64,000 nt of DNA from an uncultured Eubacteriales bacterium (GCA_900545515.1 UQZA01000001.1:186001-250000), one strand, 5' to 3'; positions 52,701-61,130 are shown, counted from the stretch's first letter. The notes: generated from the sequence alone by a model not told the origin. Translations and numbers: made by a program.

Positions 52701-55700
52701 ACACAGGGAGGTGAGCTCCGTCTGAAAATCACCCAGATTCGTGACTTCCCCAGTCTTGGGATCAATTTCAAACAAGACGCCCTTATACTTTTCCTGGGTC
52801 TCAGTCGAAGTGTCATAATAGGATGCCCAATACAGCAATCCATTGTTGGGGTTCACTTCCAACGCCTGAATGTAGTTGTTGAAGTAGCCATTGTTCGTCA
52901 CCCTTTTGGGGCTGGAGATGTTATCCAGCGTAAAGGTAAACACCATGCCCGGCTGATTGGCAAAGCCATTGCCGTAGGATACCGTGTAGAAGTTGCCTTC
53001 CCCGTCACAGGCCAAAGTATTCACCACAATGCCAATGTCACCGCCAATGGCGCCCAAGCTTTCTGCACTGCCGCAGAGCTTATCAATCCGCACCAGCTGG
53101 TTGCTATTGTTGACACCATAAAGCTCTTGGTCCTTGGGATTGTAAGCCAAGTCTGTGAGCTGCATGCCTAGATTGGTCACAAAGGTTTCCTCAGTCAGAT
53201 CCTCCGGATTCAGGATATACAGATCCGCATTGCCATCAATGGCCACAATCACGCCATCGGCAGCCGTAGCGCCGAAAAAGGTGTGGTTTCCAACGGCGAT
53301 TTCCTGGGCAGACTCTCGGGTGTCCCCCCGGTTAAAGCCAATCCAGCAGCCCTTCTTGCCATCAAAAGCAAACATCTCCGGCACAGGCTGCTCCTCACCC
53401 AGCTGCATCTTCAGCACATAAGTCGTCACATTATTGGCGTAGTCAATGACCTGAACCAGGAATTTATTTCCATTGGCTTTCTGCAAATCCAGTTCATATG
53501 TGCAGGTGTCGCCCGCTTGGACGCCATCTCGCGTACCGTCAAAATCCAGAACGGTTGCGCCGCCAGCATTGAAAAGGACAACCGCTGCAATATACTGGTT
53601 GTCATGAGCTTTCACCGTCATCGTCTTCTGGATGGGATCCACAGACACGCCGTCCAAGGTGGGGGCCGTGTTGTCAATGGTCACAGGCATGCTCAAGGAC
53701 GCGCCTTTGCCCAGAGCCTCCCAATCGACCCGGCCTTCCTCTTTCACATAGAGGGCCGGAGCCAAGGTCAGACTCAACTCCACGCGATCGTTCTCCTGCA
53801 GGGAATCATCCGGCGTCCAATTGATATTCATGGTGTTCTCAGTATTATACCATTTGCCGCCATTGACGTAGTAGAACGCACCATCCACAGCGCCCATTTG
53901 CGCTTCCTGCAAAATCTTTCCGGTTTCCAGGTTCGTAACACAGAATCGGGAAGCTGCGGCATTCCGGATGGCTGCAAAACCCACCATGCTGATGGTGTTC
54001 CCCTGGGTGCTGTTGATGGCATTACGCTCCGGCTTGTAGAATTCGTCCAGAACAGGGTTGCCGCCAAAGTAGTATGCAGAACCTGGGGTATCCCCATAAG
54101 TGATTCCATAAAAATTGGCATCGGGATTGCCCAGGTAAGGGGTCCGGTACTCGGCATTGCCGCTGTACTCCATATAGGAACCCACATCGAACATGGGCGC
54201 ATCGGTCCAGCTGCCATAATAGGCCAGTACCGGGATGGAGTGGCTGGCGCCAACCACGCCCTCTTCGTCCGCCAGAGCCTTGGCGTTCACAAAGGCTTCC
54301 ACGTAGGCGCCGCCTACATAGTCGGTCAGGAATTCCCGGGCCTTCTGAGTGAGCCGAACGGAGACCTGGATCTCCACAGAGCCGCCCGCCGGGACACTGA
54401 CGGTGGTGTCATTGCGGAGTTTCTGGAGGAGCAGGTGGGCGTCATAGGTCTCCACCTTGCCGTTTCCGTCCAGGTCCCCGTGCTGGAGATTCTGGATGGA
54501 GGAGCGCTTCCCGGTGACGTAGTCCAGCAGGGCCTGGGCATCGTCCCCATTCGTTTTACCGTCGCCGTTGAAATCACAAGCGGCCAGCTCCTCCTCCGGG
54601 AGGATGGTCTTGCCCCCGGCAGTCCAGGACACATCGGCGTCCAGGGCCGTAGTGGTCAGGTCCATGTACTGGGCCAGCTGAGTTTCATCCTGATTGCCGT
54701 TGGCATAGCTCACAAAGTGATCCTGAGTGAACACATCGGCAGACAGGGAGAAGGTCTTTGCCCGGTCTTCCAGATTGTGGATCTGGAAGGCAAACTGGTA
54801 CTCGCCCCTCCGCTCTGGGTCCTCGCCCAGCTCTGCCTTGACTTTGCCGTCGGGCTGACCGTCCACCAGGACGTATGTATCTGCACTGGTGGCAGCGGCG
54901 GTATTCACCAAACCGGCGCCCTGCTGAATCACAGGGAAGAAATTGCCATTTTCGTCCCGCATGGGAACGGCGGTGGACATCATGAGGCTCTGGGCCAGGG
55001 CCCGGTCCGTAATGCCCTCCTGGGACAGGCCCCGCTCCCGGATGGCTTGTTTCACCAGGGCGGTGATACCGGCAACCTGGGGCGCCGCCATGGAGGTGCC
55101 GCTCATGAGCTCATACTGATCGGTCTGGCTCACTGCGCCGTTGATGGAGTAGATGTCGCCGCCAGGGGCCGTGATTTCCGGCTTCAGGCTCAGATTGCCA
55201 GGCACACCCCAGGAGCTAAAATAGCTCACAACTGGGTTCCCACCCAGCTGAACCGGATGCACCGTGCCATAAATCCGCATCTTGCCAGTGTAGTAGGTTC
55301 TTCCGTCTTCCGTAGTCGCCTTCTGGGAGTGCGCCTGGATCCACTGCCCTTCCGACAGAGGAATGGAGACACAAGGAGCATCTTTGGTGTAAGAGGACAG
55401 ATCCATATTGAGGGTCGCTTCCACATTGTTGCAAATCACCGTGGCAACTGCACCGGCATTCACGGCGTTTTCGCCCTTGACATAGAAGGACAGGCCGCCG
55501 CCCCGGGAGCAGAAGACCACTTTGCCGGTGACGTCAATGCCGCTGAACTCCTCTGGCGCGCCAAAGTCCAGGAACACATACTCCAGCTCCGTGCCCGCAC
55601 CGTCTTCGGAGACGTCCAGCGTGGCCAGCGGCTTGTTGGTGTATTCGTTAACTGGATCATTGTAAATGAACTCCCGTCCATCTACCTGGAAGGGGGCGCA

Positions 55701-57086
55701 CACAGCGCCATCGTTGTCTGCAGAGGCAACGGTGAGGGCATTGGTGTAAGAGCCGGGGGATCCGTCTGTCTGGAAATGGGGGTTATCCAGATAGTTATAC
55801 CCGCCGGTATTGCCATGCTCCGACCAGTAGCCGCTGTTGCCGGAGGAAATGGTGACCACGGTGTCGGTGGTAGTCAGGAAATTCAACAGGCCGGCATAGG
55901 TCTCGTTGTACGGCTCGCCAGGCGCGCCGGAGCCCAAAGACAGGTTCACCGCGTCACAGCCCAGGACAATGGCGTCCTCAATAGCGGCCATGTAGTCGGA
56001 GTCGTAAGCGCCGCCGGACCGGCCAAAGACCTTCATCACGATGATCTGCGCATCGGGAGCGTTGCCCACCATGTGGACCGCATCCATGGCGGAAACAAAT
56101 TCTTCGCCCCGCTTCAGATACCGGTTGGCCACAGCAATGCCGGACACATGAGAGCCGTGCTCACCCTGGCTGTCTTTGTCGTGGGTGATCTCCAGACCCT
56201 TGTCGATGTAATTGAAGCCGAAGGGGATCTTGAGATTCCGGTACAGGTTGGAGGCCTCCAGGCCGCTGACCCGCTTGGCCGCATTCAGGATCGGATTCCC
56301 ATTGGCATCGGTTTTGGCCAAAATCTCGGCCACCTCTGCCTCGTCCATCACATCCAGGGCCGCCAGATAGTCTTCATACGATTGTCCTGCCTTCTGCGCG
56401 TCCTCCTGGAGGGCATGGGCCAGAGCGTCGGGATCCATGGACTGATGATCCGTATCCAGGCCGGTGTCGATGATCGCAACCCGACTGCCAGCGCCGGTGT
56501 AGCCCGCCTGCCAGGCCAGGTTGGTGCCGGTCATCCCGGTGGCAATGGCCATGTTGGGCCTGTCAGCCGCATCGGTCACCGCCTCCTGGGGCTCATACCG
56601 GGTCTCCAGAACCACCTGCTTGACGCCAGGGACCTGGGAAATGGCCGCAATCTGGCCATATTCCACGTTGGCGGAAATCAGGTTGGCAGCCAAGGTCAGG
56701 TTCCAGACCACATCCAGCTTCTTGCCGGTGGCCTTCTGAACCTGGGCCGCCACATCGGTCTGCGCTTTCCCCAGGCCTGCGCGATAGGTCATCGCCGCCC
56801 CATTGTCGGCAATGCCGGCGGTGGAGTAGCCAGCTTCCAGGGTGGAAGGCTGCTCCAAAAGAATGGAAACGCGGACCAGATCGGTGGCCGCATAACTGGG
56901 TTCGCCTGTTGCGTTTTCCACGGCCTCAGTGAGGAGAGATGCGGAAACCGCGCTGTTGTCTACCTGCGTAAAGCTGACCTGGGACTCGCCGCCGCCCGCT
57001 GCGCCCACAGGCACAGCAAAGGAGAGCAGCATCGCAAAGGTCAGGAGGTACGAAAGTAAACGGGTTGACAGATGCTTTCTTTCCAT
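49785..57086 (-). CDS. Giant secreted subtilase with dockerin, cohesin-like, Cys-rich repeats and SLH domains (copy 2)
   Basis: A 2,433-residue paralogue of the protease at 20897-28852. Signal peptide (1-30), propeptide, then an S8 domain with catalytic Asp207 (IIDTGLD), His310 (EHGSHVSG) and Ser665 (SGTSMAAP), with a protease-associated insert. The dockerin at about 835-888 has two calcium loops starting DFNGDGKTNGDD and DLDGNGKVETYD. Propeller-like regions, a Big_2-type domain near 1490-1570 and a cohesin-like domain near 1912-2002 follow. About three tandem Cys-rich repeats (about 2022-2242) have the CTEAG...TCxxC...GH form. Three SLH domains end the protein. The promoter at 57287-57315 carries a palindromic site. 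Confidence 0.85.
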   Translation of the reverse strand: MERKHLSTRLLSYLLTFAMLLSFAVPVGAAGGGESQVSFTQVDNSAVSASLLTEAVENATGEPSYAATDLVRVSILLEQPSTLEAGYSTAGIADNGAAMTYRAGLGKAQTDVAAQVQKATGKKLDVVWNLTLAANLISANVEYGQIAAISQVPGVKQVVLETRYEPQEAVTDAADRPNMAIATGMTGTNLAWQAGYTGAGSRVAIIDTGLDTDHQSMDPDALAHALQEDAQKAGQSYEDYLAALDVMDEAEVAEILAKTDANGNPILNAAKRVSGLEASNLYRNLKIPFGFNYIDKGLEITHDKDSQGEHGSHVSGIAVANRYLKRGEEFVSAMDAVHMVGNAPDAQIIVMKVFGRSGGAYDSDYMAAIEDAIVLGCDAVNLSLGSGAPGEPYNETYAGLLNFLTTTDTVVTISSGNSGYWSEHGNTGGYNYLDNPHFQTDGSPGSYTNALTVASADNDGAVCAPFQVDGREFIYNDPVNEYTNKPLATLDVSEDGAGTELEYVFLDFGAPEEFSGIDVTGKVVFCSRGGGLSFYVKGENAVNAGAVATVICNNVEATLNMDLSSYTKDAPCVSIPLSEGQWIQAHSQKATTEDGRTYYTGKMRIYGTVHPVQLGGNPVVSYFSSWGVPGNLSLKPEITAPGGDIYSINGAVSQTDQYELMSGTSMAAPQVAGITALVKQAIRERGLSQEGITDRALAQSLMMSTAVPMRDENGNFFPVIQQGAGLVNTAAATSADTYVLVDGQPDGKVKAELGEDPERRGEYQFAFQIHNLEDRAKTFSLSADVFTQDHFVSYANGNQDETQLAQYMDLTTTALDADVSWTAGGKTILPEEELAACDFNGDGKTNGDDAQALLDYVTGKRSSIQNLQHGDLDGNGKVETYDAHLLLQKLRNDTTVSVPAGGSVEIQVSVRLTQKAREFLTDYVGGAYVEAFVNAKALADEEGVVGASHSIPVLAYYGSWTDAPMFDVGSYMEYSGNAEYRTPYLGNPDANFYGITYGDTPGSAYYFGGNPVLDEFYKPERNAINSTQGNTISMVGFAAIRNAAASRFCVTNLETGKILQEAQMGAVDGAFYYVNGGKWYNTENTMNINWTPDDSLQENDRVELSLTLAPALYVKEEGRVDWEALGKGASLSMPVTIDNTAPTLDGVSVDPIQKTMTVKAHDNQYIAAVVLFNAGGATVLDFDGTRDGVQAGDTCTYELDLQKANGNKFLVQVIDYANNVTTYVLKMQLGEEQPVPEMFAFDGKKGCWIGFNRGDTRESAQEIAVGNHTFFGATAADGVIVAIDGNADLYILNPEDLTEETFVTNLGMQLTDLAYNPKDQELYGVNNSNQLVRIDKLCGSAESLGAIGGDIGIVVNTLACDGEGNFYTVSYGNGFANQPGMVFTFTLDNISSPKRVTNNGYFNNYIQALEVNPNNGLLYWASYYDTSTETQEKYKGVLFEIDPKTGEVTNLGDFQTELTSLCIPEKHTGGHWYDPTDEIASMELSAEQLRLLQGAKQQLSATILPWTVRDRTVTWISSDEAVATVDPDGVVTAVGDGQCTITATSNLNAAVTANCQVEVESVHSSVEGVLEDMGGNVRFFSWNLENDRFWTPGVVTNVPSPIGAAVYDAENDKMYIRDNDWVKMHEVDAATGNIVKSSGSSWYSVDDLTALQLFGTVETPQVVGVAGADVYKPCAPISNSFGSTWRLPTRTYTGGSNLVAITSMGQAVNEEGVNCDLLYAMDNAGYLWAIWYDGEEISYNYMNTELSQMELVFPQKGGLHCCSMVADEDGVLYFSYYNGAGNDLYRLRYDPAEDIYRVHLLGNFGEGNYPACLTLAKRNDAAQGEGGFSVPVAPAMRAEAVTRTEEDVAREALLDSKDALAQDVRPAAAEAAEPQEAPVGGLDAVQAGMVQEAREALRLPAELLHVGHETQCNGKAGTLTITADEETTNGLITLEYDATKLTLTEASGKALLNSFHEEAGCLTFGYANQEAIPAGSVLATVTFTAEAGTEAEFAVTTLENNEDYPGKVEHITVTVPEHDYIVSVVPATCEAGGYTLYTCRNCGESYKDHLTDALGHDWSAWTETREPTCTEAGQEFRTCARCCETETRVVEATGHTYRVDVVAPTCETDGYTLHTCELCGYNYRDQVQKATGHSYSEWTVTKEATCTEAGEETRTCASCNETETRSVAAKGHTLKDTVVAATCTTEGYTLHECTVCGYSYRDTVTPALGHQWGQWTVEQEADCFHDGKETRTCATCSETESRIVPANDGNCPSKDFQDLDCTRWYHEGVDFALDQGFMVGMGDGRFLPNGELTRGQLMTILYRMAGEPEAAETTPFADVKMDQYYGQAIAWAAENGIAKGITDTRFAPNTAVTREQLVTFLFRYAQFSHEDVKGVCDLTEFADHKAVSDFACEPMAWAVDTGILTGMDGLLNPKGDATRAQIATMLLRYFVAF

Positions 57087-57131
57087 GTTCCTTCTCCTTA
57101 TGTACCGGATGAAACCGGCAGATATTTATCT

Positions 57132-57179
57132 ACGGGAGCTGCGGCAGACGCTTTCTGGAGTTTATACTGCCGCACCCGT
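57132..57179 (-). promoter_or_regulatory. Leader hairpin of protease copy 2
   Basis: In the 185-base leader TGCGGCAG (minus strand) pairs with CTGCCGCA across a 19-base loop, extended by ACGGG/CCCGT. A second small CCGG-tttcat-CCGG hairpin lies just before the ribosome site. The structure may slow or protect the long message. Confidence 0.5.
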
Positions 57180-57270
57180 TAGATACACATTCGTTCCGCA
57201 AACCGCCCTGGATGGTAGTTGCCTCCGTTCTTATTTTATTATTACTGCTTTGCTATTTCAAGCTCAATCT

Positions 57271-57290
57271 TACTGTCTGTACAAACAGTA
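57271..57290. promoter_or_regulatory. Palindromic candidate operator of protease copy 2
   Basis: TACTGTcTGTACAaACAGTA is a 20-base palindrome with only the C/A pair out of symmetry. It overlaps the -10 box, so a bound repressor would block the promoter. Its sequence differs from the operator at copy 1, matching the divergence of the two regulators. Confidence 0.65.
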
Positions 57291-57315
57291 TAAGCGGAGC
57301 GCATCAAAAAATCAA
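57287..57315 (-). promoter_or_regulatory. Promoter of protease copy 2
   Basis: TTGATT (57310-57315) and TATACT (57287-57292) with 17 bases between on the minus strand. Confidence 0.75.
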
Positions 57316-57340
57316 GCTTTTTTTCACAATAACCAAAAAA

Positions 57341-57381
57341 CCGGCTGATGCAAGGAGCGTTTCCGTTCCTCGCATCAGCCG
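57341..57381 (-). terminator. Terminator after ArsR-type regulator 2
   Basis: An 11-bp perfect stem CCGGCTGATGC with its complement, extended by AGGA/TCCT, with TTTTTTGG following on the minus strand. The protease therefore needs its own promoter. Confidence 0.9.
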
Positions 57382-57401
57382 GGTCTGCGTTTCCTCTATG
57401 T

Positions 57402-58526
57402 TCAACCATTTCTCCGCCTTTGGAAGAGATCCTGTACCTCACCGAAAAATTGGCCGATGCCGTCGATGTCCGTGGTATAATACGTCCGGAACTGCTCCTG
57501 CTCCTGCTTCAAGAAGCCGTGCCGGGTCAGGGCAGCCAGACTGCGGGACATGTTGCCGGTGTTGCTGCCGTTTTCCTCCGCCAGCTGCTGGCAATAGCTG
57601 CGGCCCTCGGACAGGCGCATCAGCAGCATCAGCTTGGTCTTGTCGCTCAGGGCGCGAAATGCGGCGCAAACCTCATCCAGATCCTCCCCATACATCCGGC
57701 GGGAGCACTCTGCCACCAGAGCGCCGCCAAATACAAAGAGGTTCCGCCCGTCATGGAGAATCGCCTCCCCCGTCTCGCTGTGGAACTCCGCCGCATCCAT
57801 CAGGCAAAAGCAGACCTGGCGCTCGGCTGTCTCCGGGAGAGCCCAGTCCGGTTTGGTCCCCTCCAGAAATGCCTCCGGCTTCATGGTGAGAAAGCGGGAA
57901 GCCCAATATTCCCCCATACCCTCCATCAGCCAGGGGTACTCCTGCAGCTTCTGCTCCAGTCTTTGGCTATAAGGCAGAATCAACTCCGTGAGCCGGTCCA
58001 TGGTAGCGTCATAATCCTCCAGGACACTTACAACTTCCATGGCAAAGTCGCCGGAGAAGCCCATGCGGTAGACCTGGCGAAACAGGCCCTCCTGCTTTTC
58101 TCCGGAAGCCAGTGGCAGAAACGTTAAACCCGGAAGCCCACCGGCCAGGCGAAAGCCCCGCTCTTGGATCTGCCGCCAGTTCTCTTTCAGCACACGCGCC
58201 TCCCCGGCCAGGGTGTGGTCTCGCCACGCCTGAAAGGGAATGGTCATCACCCGGGCCATGGTGGTCGCATCCCGCCCCGGTCCCGGCTCCCTCCGGCCGA
58301 AAAAGTACTGCATCTCCGTTGCCTCCCGGTTCACATCCTTGCAGACCTCCTGGACGATATCCTGGAGGCACTCCAGCCGCCGGTGCCAAGTCTCATCCAC
58401 GTAGTTCCGGTAGAGACGCAGCATCGCGTCCCGGATCTCTAGCATGGAGATACGGTTGACATATTTGACCAACATCCCCACGGTCTCATATAGCATATAG
58501 GGTTTGGTGTCCAAAATCGTATTCAT
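57402..58526 (-). CDS. ArsR-type transcription regulator with large N-terminal region (copy 2)
   Basis: A 374-residue paralogue of the regulator at 29126-30250 and of the same length. The C-terminal winged helix reads FRALSDKTKLMLLMRL, CQQLAEENGSNTGNMSRSLAALTRHGFL, then EQEQFRTYYTTD. The long N-terminal region shares the KPYMLYETVGMLVKYVNRI start and EVCKD...YFFGRR with copy 1 but is otherwise diverged. The start at 58526 follows GGGAGG. It lies directly upstream of protease copy 2 on the same strand, separated by a terminator and the protease promoter. Confidence 0.8.
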   Translation of the reverse strand: MNTILDTKPYMLYETVGMLVKYVNRISMLEIRDAMLRLYRNYVDETWHRRLECLQDIVQEVCKDVNREATEMQYFFGRREPGPGRDATTMARVMTIPFQAWRDHTLAGEARVLKENWRQIQERGFRLAGGLPGLTFLPLASGEKQEGLFRQVYRMGFSGDFAMEVVSVLEDYDATMDRLTELILPYSQRLEQKLQEYPWLMEGMGEYWASRFLTMKPEAFLEGTKPDWALPETAERQVCFCLMDAAEFHSETGEAILHDGRNLFVFGGALVAECSRRMYGEDLDEVCAAFRALSDKTKLMLLMRLSEGRSYCQQLAEENGSNTGNMSRSLAALTRHGFLKQEQEQFRTYYTTDIDGIGQFFGEVQDLFQRRRNG

Positions 58527-58559
58527 GTGTACCTCCCAGACTTCATATCCATGAATTTT

Positions 58560-58589
58560 ATTATACGGTGCAGAGCGCGCGCCTGTCAA
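58560..58589 (-). promoter_or_regulatory. Promoter of ArsR-type regulator 2
   Basis: TTGACA (58584-58589) and TATAAT (58560-58565) with 18 bases between on the minus strand. TTCAT-ggat-ATGAA just downstream could be an operator half-site pair. Confidence 0.8.
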
Positions 58590-58638
58590 GGCTCCGGCCA
58601 ATTCCCATCCGGGCAGCAGCATTTACGTTCTCCGTACT

Positions 58639-58690
58639 GGTGTGCTGAAATGACCGGCATAGGCATCCGGTCATCAGCTTCAGCAACACC
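58639..58690. repeat. 52-base palindrome between regulator 2 and glyS
   Basis: Outer arms GGTG-TGCTGAA and TTCAGCAACACC (one extra base) enclose perfect inner arms ATGACCGG and CCGGTCAT. It lies upstream of both divergent promoters. It could be a repeat element or regulatory site; it is not placed as a terminator of any gene here. Confidence 0.5.
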
Positions 58691-58796
58691 ACTTGACATG
58701 TCATGGCGCGGGAACTCCCTTGGCTTCCCCGGAGAGGCCGCATCCATGCCTCTCGCAAACCCATGGCATCAACTGACGGAAATCCCGGGGAAACTG

Positions 58797-58825
58797 TTGA
58801 TTTTCCACCTGGTATCCGATATAAT
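58797..58825 (+). promoter_or_regulatory. Promoter of glyS
   Basis: TTGATT (58797-58802) and TATAAT (58820-58825), 17 bases apart. The leader of about 45 bases is too short for a T-box. Confidence 0.75.
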
Positions 58826-58874
58826 GTATGATTAGATTGAAAAAAGCAATGACCGCTTGCAGGAGGTAACCGAA

Positions 58875-60305
58875 ATGCTGAAAAACGCGGATAAAACCAT
58901 GGAAAAAATTGTAGCCCTGTGTAAAAATCGGGGCTTTGTATTTGCCGGCTCAGAGATTTATGGCGGACTGGCCAATACCTGGGATTACGGTCCCCTGGGT
59001 GTGGAGTTGAAAAACAACGTCAAGCGGGCCTGGTGGAAGAAGTTTGTTCAGGAGAGCCCCTACAACGTGGGACAGGACGCCGCCATTCTGATGAATCCGC
59101 AGGTCTGGGTGGCTTCTGGCCACGTCAACACCTTCAATGACCCGCTCATCGACTGCAAAGCCTGCAAAATGCGGCACCGGGCGGACAAGCTCATTGAAGA
59201 TTACCTGGCTGCCAACGGCATAGAAGACGTGAATGTGGAGGCGATGGACAACGACAGTCTGGTGGCCTACATCCGGGAGAAGCAGATCCCCTGCCCCGGC
59301 TGTGGCAAATCCGACTTCACCGACATCCGGAAGTTTAATTTGATGTTCAAAACCCACCAAGGCGTCACCGAGGACTCCGCCGCAGAGGTCTACCTCCGGC
59401 CGGAGACCGCTCAGGGCATTTTCGTGAACTTTAACAACCTGCTCCGGACCACCCGGCGGAAGCTGCCCTTCGGCGTGTGCCAAATTGGCAAATCCTTCCG
59501 CAATGAGATCACCCCGGGCAACTTCACCTTCCGGACCCGGGAGTTCGAGCAGATGGAGCTGGAGTTCTTCTGCAAACCCGGCACGGACCTGGAGTGGTTC
59601 CAGTATTGGCGGAGCTTCTGCCACCAGTGGCTCCTGAATCTGGGCATGCGGGATGAGAACCTGCGGCTCCGGGACCACGCCCCGGAGGAGCTGTGCTTCT
59701 ACTCCAAGGCCACCACAGACTTCGAGTTCCTCTTCCCCTTCGGCTGGGGTGAGCTCTGGGGCGTGGCGGACCGCACCGATTACGACCTGACCCAGCATGA
59801 GAAAACTTCTGGTCAGGATCTCAAATACTTTGACCAGGAATCCGGGGAGCATTACGTGCCTTACGTGGTGGAGCCCTCCCTGGGCGCCGACCGGGTCACC
59901 CTGGCCTTCCTCATTGACGCTTATGATGAAGAGGTGGTGGGCCAGGACAAGAAGGGCGCCGACGATGTGCGCACAGTTCTGCACCTGCATCCCGCCCTGG
60001 CTCCCTATAAAGCCGCCGTGCTGCCCCTGTCCAAGAAGCTCTCCGGCAAGGCCGAAGAGATCTATCACCAACTGCAGAAGGACTTTATGGTGGACTTTGA
60101 CGACACCGGCTCCATCGGCAAGCGGTACCGCCGCCAGGACGAGATCGGCACGCCCCTGTGCATCACCGTAGACTTCCAGACTGTGGGCGATGAAACCACC
60201 CCCGCCGACCACTGCGTCACCGTCCGGGATCGGGACACCATGGAGCAGGTCCGGATTCCCATTGAAAGCCTCAAAGCATATATCCAGGAAAAAATGGCGT
60301 TCTAA
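58875..60305 (+). CDS. glyS: Glycyl-tRNA synthetase, alpha2 (eukaryote-like) type
   Basis: A 476-residue class II synthetase of the single-chain dimeric type. It shows RGFVFAGSEIYGGLANTWDYGPLG near the start, a CPGCG zinc-type motif, YLRPETAQGIFVNF, FRNEITPGNFTFRTREFEQME, VEPSLGADR and the C-terminal anticodon-binding domain (from about 370). It charges tRNA-Gly. The ATG at 58875 is set by AGGAGG at 58861-58866; a TTG at 58857 would lie before that site. The DUF975 gene follows after 30 bases. Confidence 0.95.
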   Translation: MLKNADKTMEKIVALCKNRGFVFAGSEIYGGLANTWDYGPLGVELKNNVKRAWWKKFVQESPYNVGQDAAILMNPQVWVASGHVNTFNDPLIDCKACKMRHRADKLIEDYLAANGIEDVNVEAMDNDSLVAYIREKQIPCPGCGKSDFTDIRKFNLMFKTHQGVTEDSAAEVYLRPETAQGIFVNFNNLLRTTRRKLPFGVCQIGKSFRNEITPGNFTFRTREFEQMELEFFCKPGTDLEWFQYWRSFCHQWLLNLGMRDENLRLRDHAPEELCFYSKATTDFEFLFPFGWGELWGVADRTDYDLTQHEKTSGQDLKYFDQESGEHYVPYVVEPSLGADRVTLAFLIDAYDEEVVGQDKKGADDVRTVLHLHPALAPYKAAVLPLSKKLSGKAEEIYHQLQKDFMVDFDDTGSIGKRYRRQDEIGTPLCITVDFQTVGDETTPADHCVTVRDRDTMEQVRIPIESLKAYIQEKMAF

Positions 60306-60335
60306 ATTGATATCATTAGGAAAGGAGGCGGCATC

Positions 60336-61034
60336 ATGTACGCAGCGGATTTCCGGCAGCGGGCCCGGCTCGCCCTCCGAACTAGGTGGGCGCCGGCAGT
60401 TCTGACTGCCTTGGTTGCATCCTTGCTGGGTGCAGAGCTCTTCCCCTTGGATTTGCAAATCCAGTTGGATCCCACTCAGATTCAGCAGCTCCTCTTGAAC
60501 CCAACCCTTGTGCCCATTTTTCAGGGTATGGTCGCCTGGTCCCTCACCTTGGCAATCATTGGGTTCTTTTTGGGCGGGGTCACCCATTTGGGCTACTGCC
60601 GGTTCCAGCTGAATTTGCTGGATCAAAAGCCGGCGCAGCTGAGCGACCTGTTCTCCCAGTTCCACCGCTTTGGGGCAGGCTTCTGCTTGAATCTTCTCAC
60701 AGGTCTCTTTATATTCCTGTGGAGTCTTCTTTTGTTTGTCCCTGGCCTCATAGCCGCTTATCGCTACGCTATGGCCCCCTACATTCTGGCAGAAGACCCC
60801 GGCTGCACCGCCAGCGAGGCCCTGGCCCGCTCCACGGAAATGATGCGGGGCTATAAGGCCCGCCTGTTTTGCCTGGACCTCAGCTTCTTCGGCTGGCGGC
60901 TGCTGGGAATTCTGACCCTTGGCATTGGCAACCTGTGGGTCAATCCCTACTCCACCCTCTCCACCGCCGCCTTCTACCGCTGGCGCTGCCAGGAGAACCC
61001 GGCGTTCGCTCCGCCCGCGCAAGAGACTCCATAA
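60336..61034 (+). CDS. DUF975 family membrane protein
   Basis: A 232-residue protein with about five spans. The internal FVPGLIAAYRYAMAPYILAEDP and SEALARSTEMMRGYKARLFCLDLSFFGW motifs are typical of DUF975 (glycerophosphoryl-diester-type membrane domain relatives). The function is unknown. AAAGGAGG precedes the ATG, and it probably shares the glyS transcript. It ends at a bidirectional terminator. Confidence 0.82.
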   Translation: MYAADFRQRARLALRTRWAPAVLTALVASLLGAELFPLDLQIQLDPTQIQQLLLNPTLVPIFQGMVAWSLTLAIIGFFLGGVTHLGYCRFQLNLLDQKPAQLSDLFSQFHRFGAGFCLNLLTGLFIFLWSLLLFVPGLIAAYRYAMAPYILAEDPGCTASEALARSTEMMRGYKARLFCLDLSFFGWRLLGILTLGIGNLWVNPYSTLSTAAFYRWRCQENPAFAPPAQETP

Positions 61035-61058
61035 CAATCCAACGCCTGTTATCGAAAG

Positions 61059-61108
61059 AGGCTGCCACAAACCGGAACGGTTCAAACCGCTTCGTTTTGT
61101 GGCAGCCT
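61059..61108. terminator. Bidirectional terminator
   Basis: A 13-bp perfect stem AGGCTGCCACAAA with its complement, with an inner CGGTT-caa-ACCG hairpin and TCTTT on the right. It lies between convergent DUF975 and D-Ala-D-Ala carboxypeptidase genes. Confidence 0.8.
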
Positions 61109-61130
61109 TCTTTGATTGCAGGCTCCTTTT

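Noticed and set aside
53283..57059. 1,258-codon open frame on the plus strand opposite protease 2
   Set aside because: It is the antisense shadow of a GC-rich coding gene: low-complexity His/Gly/Val/Gln-rich translation, no domain likeness, no ribosome site. The minus strand encodes a complete catalytic triad.
58623..58874. Possible T-box before glyS
   Set aside because: The promoter lies only about 50 bases before the gene and no T-box core sequence is visible.
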